Source: Morganella morganii_D
GTDB lineage: Bacteria; Pseudomonadota; Gammaproteobacteria; Enterobacterales; Enterobacteriaceae
NCBI GenBank assembly: GCA_044772875.1
Contig: CP173058.1
Coordinates: forward strand, 558,001 to 622,000
Reading direction: 5' to 3'
DNA length: 64,000 bases
Positions 7,773 through 15,372 of this stretch are shown piece by piece (position 1 is the stretch's first letter; every line of letters begins with the position of its first letter). The translations under genes were made by a program, and so were the position numbers. The notes under the pieces were generated by a model. That model was not told where the DNA came from, did not search any database, and saw only the letters and a program-made list of their open reading frames with translations.

Positions 7773-9514
7773 GATGCGGCCTCCTGTGCGCTTTTTTTGT
7801 CATACTCCTCAACCAATCCGATAAAAGCATCTTCCATTGACGGGTCCGGATGTGAGTCATCCGCCACCGAGGCTTTCAGCTCATCAGGGGTTCCGGCGGC
7901 AATGATCTTGCCGTGATAGACCAGCCCGATGCGGTCACAATATTCCGCCTCATCCATAAAGTGAGTGGTCACCATCACTGTCACGCCTTTATCCACCATG
8001 CCGTTAATATGCAGCCAGAATTCGCGGCGGGTGAGCGGGTCGACGCCGGAAGTGGGTTCGTCGAGAAAGAGAATATCCGGCTCATGCATCAGGGCGCAGG
8101 CCAGCGCCAGCCGCTGTTTGAAACCGGGCGGTAAATCTTCGGTGGTCTGACGCAGAATCGGGGTGAAATTAAAGGCGTTCACCATATCATCGATTTTTTG
8201 CTGCTGTGCTTTGCCGCGCAGCCCGTAAGCGCCGGAGAAAAATTTCAGGTTCTGAGCGACAGTCAGATTACCGTAGAGGGAAAATTTCTGTGCCATATAA
8301 CCCAGACGGCTGCGGGCTTTGGCAGAACTGGTTTTCAGATCCAGCCCCAGCACCAGGGCGCGGCCGCTGCCGGGGATCATCAGGCCGCACATCATTTTGA
8401 AAGTGGTGGATTTGCCCGCACCGTTCGGGCCGAGCAGGCCGAAAATTTCCCCGCGTTTTACCTGAAAATTCACATGATCCGTCGCGGCAAAATCACCGAA
8501 TTTTTTGGTCAGACTGACCGCCTCAATCACAGTTTCATCCGGTGCCGCCGGGATCTGCGGCATAATCTGTGCCAGTTGCGAGCGGTGAGAGGGGCCGCCG
8601 CCGAGCAGATCAATAAACGCATCCTCAAAACGGGGTTTAGCGGGCAACAGTTCTTCATCAGGGCACTTGAGCGCACTGAGCAGGGGGCGGGTATCTGCCT
8701 GTGGTTTCACAATCAGCCGGACATAACACCCCTGAATAACACCGTCCGAAACCTGCGGCTGAATCAATGCATCCTGTAAGATGCGGCGGCGTTCACCGGG
8801 CGCGGCGGACAGCAGGAAAGAACGGCCTTCCATGGTTTCGGTCAGTTGTGCCGGTTTGCCTTCATAGAGCACTTTTCCCTGATTGAGCAGCAGCACATCG
8901 CGGCACTGTTCTGCTTCATCCAGATAGGAGGTGCTCCAGAGGATCAGCATGCCGTCATCGGCGAGGGAGTGCACCATCCGCCATAATTCACGGCGTGCGA
9001 TAGGATCGACCCCCACACCCGGTTCGTCGAGCAGCAGCACCTGCGGTTGCCCGAGCAGCGTACAGGCCAGCCCGAGCTTCTGTTTCATGCCGCCTGAGAG
9101 TTTACCCGCCATGCGGCCGGTAAAGCGGGTCAGATCAGTAAAGGTCAGGAGGCGGTCAAAAACAGCCTGTTGTTCATGGTGCGGCAGGCCGCGCAGTTCG
9201 GCGTATAAACGAAGGTTTTCCATTACTGACAGATCTTCATACAGCCCGAATTTTTGTGGCATATAACCGAGTTGCGCACGCAGAGCAACACTGTCATGAA
9301 CCGGATCATACCCGGCTACGCGGATCTCCCCGCTGTCCGGTTTCAGTAATCCGGCCAGCATGCGGATGAGGGTGGTTTTCCCTGCACCGTCAGGCCCGGC
9401 AAGCCCTGTCACGCCGCCGCCCTGAATCGTGGTGGTCAGCCGGTCAACCGCCGGATTATCAAGGCCGGGAAAGTGCTTTTCGACGGCGCTGAGGGAGATA
9501 GTGATGTCTGACAT
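7769..9514 (-). CDS. ybhF: Tandem-ATPase ABC transporter subunit YbhF
   Basis: YbhF powers the YbhFSR exporter with two ABC cassettes in one 581-residue chain. The first cassette has Walker A GPDGAGKTT (near 39), signature KLSGGMKQKL and Walker B VLLLDEPGVGVDP. The second has Walker A GPNGAGKST (near 361), a degenerate signature DLPPGFKQRL in place of LSGG, and Walker B ILFLDEPTSGVDP. The asymmetry suggests unequal ATP sites. It lies between ybhG and ybhS, 9 bp downstream of ybhG. Confidence 0.94.
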   Translation of the reverse strand: MSDITISLSAVEKHFPGLDNPAVDRLTTTIQGGGVTGLAGPDGAGKTTLIRMLAGLLKPDSGEIRVAGYDPVHDSVALRAQLGYMPQKFGLYEDLSVMENLRLYAELRGLPHHEQQAVFDRLLTFTDLTRFTGRMAGKLSGGMKQKLGLACTLLGQPQVLLLDEPGVGVDPIARRELWRMVHSLADDGMLILWSTSYLDEAEQCRDVLLLNQGKVLYEGKPAQLTETMEGRSFLLSAAPGERRRILQDALIQPQVSDGVIQGCYVRLIVKPQADTRPLLSALKCPDEELLPAKPRFEDAFIDLLGGGPSHRSQLAQIMPQIPAAPDETVIEAVSLTKKFGDFAATDHVNFQVKRGEIFGLLGPNGAGKSTTFKMMCGLMIPGSGRALVLGLDLKTSSAKARSRLGYMAQKFSLYGNLTVAQNLKFFSGAYGLRGKAQQQKIDDMVNAFNFTPILRQTTEDLPPGFKQRLALACALMHEPDILFLDEPTSGVDPLTRREFWLHINGMVDKGVTVMVTTHFMDEAEYCDRIGLVYHGKIIAAGTPDELKASVADDSHPDPSMEDAFIGLVEEYDKKSAQEAAS

Positions 9515-9523
9515 CGTCTCTCC

Positions 9524-10522
9524 TTACGGCTGCGGCTCTTCGGTATCAAAGCGGATGGTGACCGGCATCCCCTGACGCAGCAGCGGATCGGCATCAGTCA
9601 CCACAATGCGCAGACGGTAGACCAGATCAGTCCGCAGCGCCGGTGTTTCAACGGATTTCGGGGTAAATTCGGCGGTCGGGGAGACAAAACCGACATGCCC
9701 GTGATACGGTTTTCCCGGGCGGCTGTCGGTTTCCAGTAATACTTTACGGCCGGGCTGTGCCTGCCCCAGCTCACTTTCGCTGACATACGCCCGTACCCAC
9801 ACCGGATTGGTCAGTGTCAGAGTAAACACGGTGCTGCCCGCCGGTAAAATGGTGCCGGGCTCAATGGCGCGGGTCAGGATGGTGCCTTCCGCCGGCGCGG
9901 TCAGCCGGGTATCTGCCAGATCAAGCTGCGCCTGCTCCACGGCAGCTTCGGCCTGCTTCAGTTGTCCGCGTGCTTCTGCAATTTCTTCTTTGCGGTAACC
10001 GTTTTCCAACTGGTTCAGTTTGTCCTGTGAGGCTTTCAGTGCCGCATCCGCCTGATTGCGCTGGTTACGGGCATTTTCCAGATCATTGGCGGAGATAGCC
10101 CGGCTCTTCATCAGCCCGGCCTGGCGCTGATAAAACTGACGGGCAAATTCCGCTGCGGCGGTATTACGGGCAACATCGGCTTTTGCCTGTGCGATTTCTT
10201 CCGGCCGGTAGCCGGTTTCCATAAGCAGTAATGCTGCCTGTGCGCTGTCCCGCATCCCTTCTGCTTTCAGCAGGGCGTGGCGGTATGATGCATCATCCAG
10301 CGTACCCAGCAGCTCTCCGGGCCGTACTGTTGCCCCTTCATCTGCATTCAGGGATTGCAGTTTGCCGCTGACACGAAAACCAAGATTTACCGTCCGGATA
10401 TCCACATTACCATACAGCAGAGCTGGCCCGGACGGGCGTGACTCCCACCAGTACCATCCGCCGGCACCAGCCAGCAGAATCAGTATAATGATAAATATCC
10501 CGGCTTTTTTCATTGGTTTCAT
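9524..10522 (-). CDS. ybhG: HlyD-family periplasmic adaptor YbhG
   Basis: YbhG is the membrane-fusion (adaptor) protein that links the inner-membrane YbhFSR complex to an outer-membrane channel. The 332-residue product has an N-terminal signal anchor (about 7–24), a lipoyl/biotin-like half motif (LNADEGATVRPGELLGTLDD), a long alpha-helical coiled-coil hairpin with many Ala and Gln residues (about 80–205), and a C-terminal beta-barrel region. Length equals E. coli YbhG. It is the first structural gene after the regulator cecR. Confidence 0.93.
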   Translation of the reverse strand: MKPMKKAGIFIIILILLAGAGGWYWWESRPSGPALLYGNVDIRTVNLGFRVSGKLQSLNADEGATVRPGELLGTLDDASYRHALLKAEGMRDSAQAALLLMETGYRPEEIAQAKADVARNTAAAEFARQFYQRQAGLMKSRAISANDLENARNQRNQADAALKASQDKLNQLENGYRKEEIAEARGQLKQAEAAVEQAQLDLADTRLTAPAEGTILTRAIEPGTILPAGSTVFTLTLTNPVWVRAYVSESELGQAQPGRKVLLETDSRPGKPYHGHVGFVSPTAEFTPKSVETPALRTDLVYRLRIVVTDADPLLRQGMPVTIRFDTEEPQP

Positions 10523-10560
10523 GAATTGATTCCTGGTGAGTTATCAGAGACAGCGGTGTA

Positions 10561-11247
10561 TCAGTTCCGGTAATGCTGTTTTAATCCGCTGAGCAGCAGT
10601 CGGATATGTTCCCGCAGCACATTGTTGATCATGTCATACTCTTTCGGGCCGATATTATCCCAGCCGGTCTGGCGCAGCAGGTTTTCCCGTGCCAGGCGGA
10701 AAGACAAAATTTCACCCATCAGGGCGTGAGTATGGATCAGGGTATTAATATGTCCGTCCGGCAGCCCGGTATAACGGGCGACCAGTCTGGCCTGGCGGGT
10801 AAAAATGGCTGACAGCGCCTGTTCGTGAATAAGCGTGTATGCTTTGGTCGGTATCAACTGTTCGCGCGACATAATCCGGCTGATATTAATATTACTTTTC
10901 TTCAGCGCTAATTCATTATAGGCGAGAAAACTCAGCTCAATCAGCTGTAAACAGCGGGTTTCATCCTGTTCGCCGGAGGGGCCGGCCAGAAACAAATCAA
11001 TTTCTTCAATGACAGGACGGAATTCATCACGGATAATGTCGGCAATATGCTGTGCAACGGCCAGATATAGTCCGTCTTTTGAGCCGAAATAATAAGCAAT
11101 AGCTGCGATATTTTGATCCGCACGTTGTGCAATCTGGCGAGTAGTGGCACTATTTGGGCCGTTCAGTCCGAAAATCTCAATAGCGGCTTCCAGTAAAGCC
11201 AGTTTGGCTTGTTCGCCTCGCGGCGTATTAGTCGTATTGACTGACAT
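10561..11247 (-). CDS. cecR: TetR-family transcriptional regulator CecR
   Basis: CecR (formerly YbiH) represses its own operon, ybhGFSR, and the divergent rhlE in E. coli. The 228-residue product has the N-terminal TetR helix-turn-helix at about residues 17–60 (AAIEIFGLNGPNSATTRQIAQ and IAYYFGSKDGLY) followed by a ligand-binding domain. Gene order and divergence from rhlE are conserved. A 12-bp palindrome 42 bp upstream of its start is a plausible operator. Confidence 0.92.
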   Translation of the reverse strand: MSVNTTNTPRGEQAKLALLEAAIEIFGLNGPNSATTRQIAQRADQNIAAIAYYFGSKDGLYLAVAQHIADIIRDEFRPVIEEIDLFLAGPSGEQDETRCLQLIELSFLAYNELALKKSNINISRIMSREQLIPTKAYTLIHEQALSAIFTRQARLVARYTGLPDGHINTLIHTHALMGEILSFRLARENLLRQTGWDNIGPKEYDMINNVLREHIRLLLSGLKQHYRN

Positions 11248-11288
11248 GGCGTATATCCTTATGGGTGTGTCGGCATAAACGAGAGATC

Positions 11289-11300
11289 AATCATATGATT
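11289..11300. promoter_or_regulatory. Candidate CecR operator between cecR and rhlE
   Basis: The perfect 12-bp palindrome AATCATATGATT lies in the 214-bp divergent region between cecR and rhlE, 42 bp from the cecR start. TetR-type regulators bind such palindromes, and CecR controls both flanking units in E. coli. I know of no direct evidence for this exact sequence. An additional 7-bp inverted repeat (TGCTCAT/ATGAGCA) lies just to the right. Confidence 0.4.
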
Positions 11301-11461
11301 AACTGTATGCTCATCAGTATCTGTTGTAAATGAGCAGTAAGCAACGGATTGATCACAGACGTATTTTATCGATATTTCTTCCGGAGTGACGGATTAATTT
11401 TCGACATTCAATTATCAGCAGGCCCCGCAGACAACAGACCGGGGCGGAGTCTTAACAATTC

Positions 11462-12808
11462 ATGAGTTTTTCATCATTACCATTATGCCCGGAAATTCAG
11501 AAGGCCGTCGCAGAGATGGGCTACGAACATCCGACCCCGATTCAGATGCAGGCCATTCCGCAGGTTCTCGCCGGACATGACTTATTAGCCAGCGCACAAA
11601 CCGGTACAGGAAAAACCGCCGGTTTTACCTTACCTATCCTGCAATATTTACAGGATAATCCGCGCAAAGGCGGCGGGCGTCCGGTACGCGCGCTGATTCT
11701 TTCTCCGACCCGCGAACTGGCCGCTCAGATCGGCGAAAACGTCCGCGAGTACAGCCGTCATTTGCGGACCCGTTCGCTGGTGGTGTTCGGCGGGGTAAGC
11801 ATCAACCCGCAGATGATGAAACTGCGCGGCGGCGTGGACATCCTGATTGCCACGCCGGGCCGTCTGCTGGATCTGGAACATCAGAATGCTGTGGATTTAT
11901 CCAAAGTCGAAATTCTGGTGCTGGATGAAGCGGACCGTATGCTGGATATGGGCTTTATCCATGATATCCGCCGTGTTATCAAAAAATTACCGGTAAAACG
12001 TCAGAATTTGCTGTTTTCCGCGACATTCTCCAATGGTATCAAAACACTGGCGAATACCATTCTGAATAATCCGGTGACGGTGGAAGTTTCCCCGCGCAAC
12101 AGTGCCTCGCAGCAGGTTACGCAGTTTGTTCACCTGGTGGATAAAAAACGCAAAGCCGAACTGCTGGCGCACCTGATTGGCCGCGATAACTGGGAGCAGG
12201 TACTGATTTTCACCCGCACCAAACACGGTGCTAACCGTCTGGCGGAATTCCTCAACGGCAGCGGTATTAAAGCGGCAGCTATTCACGGCAACAAATCCCA
12301 GGGCGCACGAACCCGCGCACTGGCAGATTTCAAAAGCGGCGCTATCCGTGCTCTGGTGGCGACCGATATCGCGGCCCGCGGTCTGGATATCGAACAGCTG
12401 CCGTATGTTGTGAACTATGAACTGCCGAATGTGGCGGAAGATTATGTCCACCGTATCGGCCGCACCGGGCGTGCGGATGCCACCGGTCTGGCGTTATCAC
12501 TGGTATGTATCGATGAGCATGATTTATTACGCGACATTGAAAAACTGCTGAAAAAGTCAATCGAACGGATGGCTGAACCGGGCTACGATCCTGATCCGTC
12601 CATCAAAGCCGAACCTATCCGGAAACCAAAACAGGGCCGCGGCGGCAACGGCCGTTCCGGCGGCGGACATCAGGGCGGGCAGGGTCGCAGCGCCGAAGGC
12701 CGCGGTAACAGCGGTGGCGGCGACAAACGCCCGCCACGTCCGCGTCAGCACAAACCGCGTTCCGGTAACAGCGATTCCGGCAGCCCGTGGGGTAACCGGG
12801 GCAAATAA
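11462..12808 (+). CDS. rhlE: DEAD-box RNA helicase RhlE
   Basis: This is an ATP-dependent RNA helicase involved in ribosome maturation and RNA turnover. The 448-residue product shows the full DEAD-box set: Q motif PTPIQMQAIP, AQTGTGKT (motif I), PTRELAAQI, DEAD (motif II), SAT (III), ATDIAARGLD (V) and HRIGRTGR (VI). The C-terminal tail beyond residue about 385 is rich in Arg, Gly and Lys, as expected for RNA binding by RhlE. It is divergent from cecR and followed by dusC 12 bp downstream, so the two are probably cotranscribed. Confidence 0.96.
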   Translation: MSFSSLPLCPEIQKAVAEMGYEHPTPIQMQAIPQVLAGHDLLASAQTGTGKTAGFTLPILQYLQDNPRKGGGRPVRALILSPTRELAAQIGENVREYSRHLRTRSLVVFGGVSINPQMMKLRGGVDILIATPGRLLDLEHQNAVDLSKVEILVLDEADRMLDMGFIHDIRRVIKKLPVKRQNLLFSATFSNGIKTLANTILNNPVTVEVSPRNSASQQVTQFVHLVDKKRKAELLAHLIGRDNWEQVLIFTRTKHGANRLAEFLNGSGIKAAAIHGNKSQGARTRALADFKSGAIRALVATDIAARGLDIEQLPYVVNYELPNVAEDYVHRIGRTGRADATGLALSLVCIDEHDLLRDIEKLLKKSIERMAEPGYDPDPSIKAEPIRKPKQGRGGNGRSGGGHQGGQGRSAEGRGNSGGGDKRPPRPRQHKPRSGNSDSGSPWGNRGK

Positions 12809-12820
12809 CGGAACCGGCTC

Positions 12821-13777
12821 ATGCGTGTCCTTTTAGCACCGATGCAGGGGGTCTTAGACCCCCTTGTCCGCCAACTGCTGACGGCGGTGAATGATTATGA
12901 TCTCTGTATCACCGAGTTTGTCCGCGTGGTGGATATGCTGCTGCCGGAGAAACTGTTTTTCCGTCTCTGTCCTGAACTGGAACACGGCGGCCTGACTGAA
13001 TCCGGCACGCCGGTGCGGATCCAGTTGCTGGGGCAGTTCCCGCAGTGGCTGGCGGAAAATGCGGCGCGGGCGGCTGAACTCGGTTCGCACGGTGTGGATC
13101 TCAACTGCGGCTGTCCGTCCAAAACAGTGAACGGCAGCGGCGGCGGGGCGACACTGCTGAAAGACCCGGAACTGATTTATCAGGGCACCAAAGCTATCCG
13201 TGAAGCGGTTCCGGCGCATCTGCCGGTGTCTGTGAAAGTGCGGCTCGGCTGGAGCAGCAATGCACATCAGTTTGAAATAGCTGATGCGGTAGCACAGGGC
13301 GGGGCAACAGAGATCACAGTACACGGGCGCACCAAAGAGGCGGGATATCGCGCGGATCTGATTGACTGGCCGGCGATCGCCGCTATCTGTCAGCGGCTCT
13401 CCATTCCGGTGATTGCCAACGGCGAGGTCCGGGACCGGCAGAGTGCTCAGCAATGTCTGGCCGTGACCGGGTGTGATGCAGTGATGCTCGGGCGCGGGGC
13501 GCTCAATGTGCCGAACCTGAGCCGGGTGATCAAACACAATGCGCCCTTTATGCCATGGCCGGATGTTGTGGCATTGCTGCATCGCTACACACAACTGGAA
13601 AAACAGGGTGATACCGGGCTGTACCATGTGGCGCGTATTAAACAGTGGTTCAGCTATCTGCATAAAGCCTATCCGCAGGAAGCGGATGAACTCTTTGCGG
13701 TGATCCGTCCGCTGAAAGACTCTGCATCGATTGCACAGGCGATTGCACAGGCGATTGCCCGGGCTCAGGGCGCATAA
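12821..13777 (+). CDS. dusC: tRNA-dihydrouridine(16) synthase DusC
   Basis: DusC is an FMN- and NADPH-dependent enzyme that reduces U16 in the D-loop of tRNA. The 318 residues align with E. coli DusC (YohI, 315 aa), with the N-terminal flavin-binding MRVLLAPMQGVLD, catalytic cysteine in NCGCPSKTVNGSGGG (near residue 98) and VHGRTKEAGYRAD further on. The 3' end contains a short in-frame 12-bp tandem repeat (GCGATTGCACAG) encoding IAQAIAQAIARA. Its position next to rhlE differs from E. coli, where dusC lies elsewhere. Confidence 0.95.
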   Translation: MRVLLAPMQGVLDPLVRQLLTAVNDYDLCITEFVRVVDMLLPEKLFFRLCPELEHGGLTESGTPVRIQLLGQFPQWLAENAARAAELGSHGVDLNCGCPSKTVNGSGGGATLLKDPELIYQGTKAIREAVPAHLPVSVKVRLGWSSNAHQFEIADAVAQGGATEITVHGRTKEAGYRADLIDWPAIAAICQRLSIPVIANGEVRDRQSAQQCLAVTGCDAVMLGRGALNVPNLSRVIKHNAPFMPWPDVVALLHRYTQLEKQGDTGLYHVARIKQWFSYLHKAYPQEADELFAVIRPLKDSASIAQAIAQAIARAQGA

Positions 13778-13861
13778 AATTTGCTTTTTTTGCCATATGA
13801 CACTTTAATTGACAGGTGAGCCGGATTTTTTCTTAACCCGTTAATACAGCAGGAGGTAGTA

Positions 13862-14110
13862 ATGAATTTTCTGTCCTGGATTATTTTTGGTTTGATTGCA
13901 GGTGTGCTGGCGAAGTGGATTATGCCCGGAACCTACAGTATCGGGATTATTATGACCATTATATTAGGGGTCGTCGGTGCTGTTGTCGGGGGTTATATCA
14001 GTGTTTTCTTCGGCAAAGGCCGGGTTGACGGGTTTAATTTCGGTAGTTTTGTGGTGGCGGTTATTGGTGCGATGGTGGTGCTGTTTCTCGCCGGGAAGTT
14101 TGCCGGCTGA
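13862..14110 (+). CDS. GlsB/YeaQ/YmgE-family small membrane protein
   Basis: This 82-residue protein of the GlsB/YeaQ/YmgE (transglycosylase-associated) family has three hydrophobic helices and several GxxG motifs, with the conserved stretches NFLSWIIFGLIAGVLAKWIMPG and DGFNFGSFVVAVIGA. Family members are stress-induced membrane proteins of unknown biochemical role. The ribosome site AGGAGG lies 6 bp before the ATG. A consensus −35 box TTGACA at 13809–13814 suggests its own promoter, though no good −10 is evident. Confidence 0.9.
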   Translation: MNFLSWIIFGLIAGVLAKWIMPGTYSIGIIMTIILGVVGAVVGGYISVFFGKGRVDGFNFGSFVVAVIGAMVVLFLAGKFAG

Positions 14111-14128
14111 CAGCCGCATAACAGATTT

Positions 14129-14167
14129 AAAAATGCCGGAGCCGCTGACGCGCTCCGGCATTTTTTT
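14129..14167. terminator. Rho-independent terminator between the YeaQ-type gene and sseA
   Basis: Long stem AAAAATGCCGGAGC/GCTCCGGCATTTTT with a 9-base loop, followed by a T run on the plus strand and preceded by an A run. It can serve both convergent genes. Confidence 0.9.
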
Positions 14168-15005
14168 ATGGTTCGATCGGCAGGGAATCTGAACCGCCCC
14201 ATTCCGCCCATGAACCGTCATACAGACGGACATTCTGGTGGCCGGTGAGTGTCAGAGCCAGCAGTAGCACAGCGGCGGTCATACCGGAACCGCAGGACAC
14301 CACGAGGTATTTGCTTAAATCCACCCCGGCATCACGGAACACCTGCTGAATCTGAGCCGGGGATCTGAAGACCCCGTTTTCCACCAGGGTATTCCACGGC
14401 ACATTGCAACTGCCCGGAATATGGCCGGAACGCACGCCGGGACGCGGATCCGGTGCCAGTGCCTGAAAACGGTCAGCGGAACGGGCATCGACAATCTGAA
14501 TTTCCGGGTCAGTAATCGCCAGCAGCACATCATCTTTATTTACCGCATTATGACGCTGAAACTCCGGTACAAAGGTTTTTGCCTGCGGCAACGGGAGTTC
14601 GCCGCTTTCGGTGGCATAACCGGCACTGACCCAGGCGCTGAGTCCGCCCTGTAAAATACGCAGATTTTTCACACCGAAGGTTTTCAGTGTCCACCAGGCC
14701 CGCGGCGCGGAGAACAGGTTACCCTGATCATAAATAATCACCATGGTGTCATTATCAATCCCCAGTTCACCGGCGGCCTGTGCGAACACATCCGGTGACG
14801 GCAGCATATGCGGCAGCGGAGAGGAAAGATCAGCGACTTTATCCTGATCAAAATAGTGAGCGCCCGGTATATGGCGCTCAAGCCACAACTGATGGCAATC
14901 TGCGGGCTGAACGGGTGGTGCTTTGCTGACATCGAGCACGACAAGATTTTCGTCATTCAGGTGCGTGTGCAGCCAGTCTGCTGTCACAAAATAGTCTCGG
15001 TACAT
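14166..15005 (-). CDS. sseA: 3-mercaptopyruvate sulfurtransferase SseA
   Basis: SseA transfers sulphur from 3-mercaptopyruvate to cyanide or other thiophilic acceptors. The 279-residue product has two rhodanese domains: an inactive N-terminal one (about 1–130, with LFSAPRAWW) and a catalytic C-terminal one ending in the active-site loop VSCGSGMTAAV. The CGSG(x)T loop is typical of mercaptopyruvate sulfurtransferases. The frame is open upstream to 15092, but the ATG at 15005 has a GAGGT ribosome site and matches the family N-terminus. It lies 31 bp downstream of a probable small membrane protein gene. Confidence 0.93.
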   Translation of the reverse strand: MYRDYFVTADWLHTHLNDENLVVLDVSKAPPVQPADCHQLWLERHIPGAHYFDQDKVADLSSPLPHMLPSPDVFAQAAGELGIDNDTMVIIYDQGNLFSAPRAWWTLKTFGVKNLRILQGGLSAWVSAGYATESGELPLPQAKTFVPEFQRHNAVNKDDVLLAITDPEIQIVDARSADRFQALAPDPRPGVRSGHIPGSCNVPWNTLVENGVFRSPAQIQQVFRDAGVDLSKYLVVSCGSGMTAAVLLLALTLTGHQNVRLYDGSWAEWGGSDSLPIEP

Positions 15006-15036
15006 CGCAATAACCTCGTTAGCAGGACGCAGAGTA

Positions 15037-15186
15037 TTACCGGGTTTCTCCGGTGGTCGTTTCCTGCGCCGTGGATGGAGTTTCAGGAGCAACCGAACGA
15101 TTATACATATTCATTCCGGCAAGAAAAACGCCGCCGAGGGAGCCGAAAGCAAAAATAAAAATGAAAATAATCAATAATTTCTTCAT
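15037..15186 (-). CDS. Probable small single-span membrane protein upstream of sseA
   Basis: A 49-codon frame, short enough to be missed by length-filtered gene calling, encodes a protein that starts MKKLLIIFIFIFAFGSLGG, has one hydrophobic helix (about residues 3–24) and then a polar Thr/Glu-rich tail. The composition switch from hydrophobic to polar looks like a real single-span or signal-anchored protein rather than chance. It lies on the same strand as sseA, ending 31 bp before that start. The ribosome site is weak. I do not recognise the family. Confidence 0.45.
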   Translation of the reverse strand: MKKLLIIFIFIFAFGSLGGVFLAGMNMYNRSVAPETPSTAQETTTGETR

Positions 15187-15322
15187 AGATGTATTCTGGT
15201 CTTATCTGATGGAGCCTGTCTGCCGGATAAATCCGGGGCTATGTTGATTAATTGTAACAAACTATTGAAGTAACCGTATGCAGAAAATGAGCGGTAACGG
15301 CCCGGACATGCTGATTTTTTTT

Positions 15323-15338
15323 CTGTAGTGTGAAACAA
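15323..15338. promoter_or_regulatory. Degenerate LexA-box-like site upstream of dinG
   Basis: CTGT-N8-ACAA lies 35 bp before the dinG start, one base away from the LexA consensus ends CTGT-N8-ACAG, but its central part is not AT-alternating. dinG is an SOS gene in E. coli, so a site here is expected; binding is uncertain. Confidence 0.3.
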
Positions 15339-15372
15339 TAGCACCCTGTTTATTTATCCATAGGTTTTTCTG

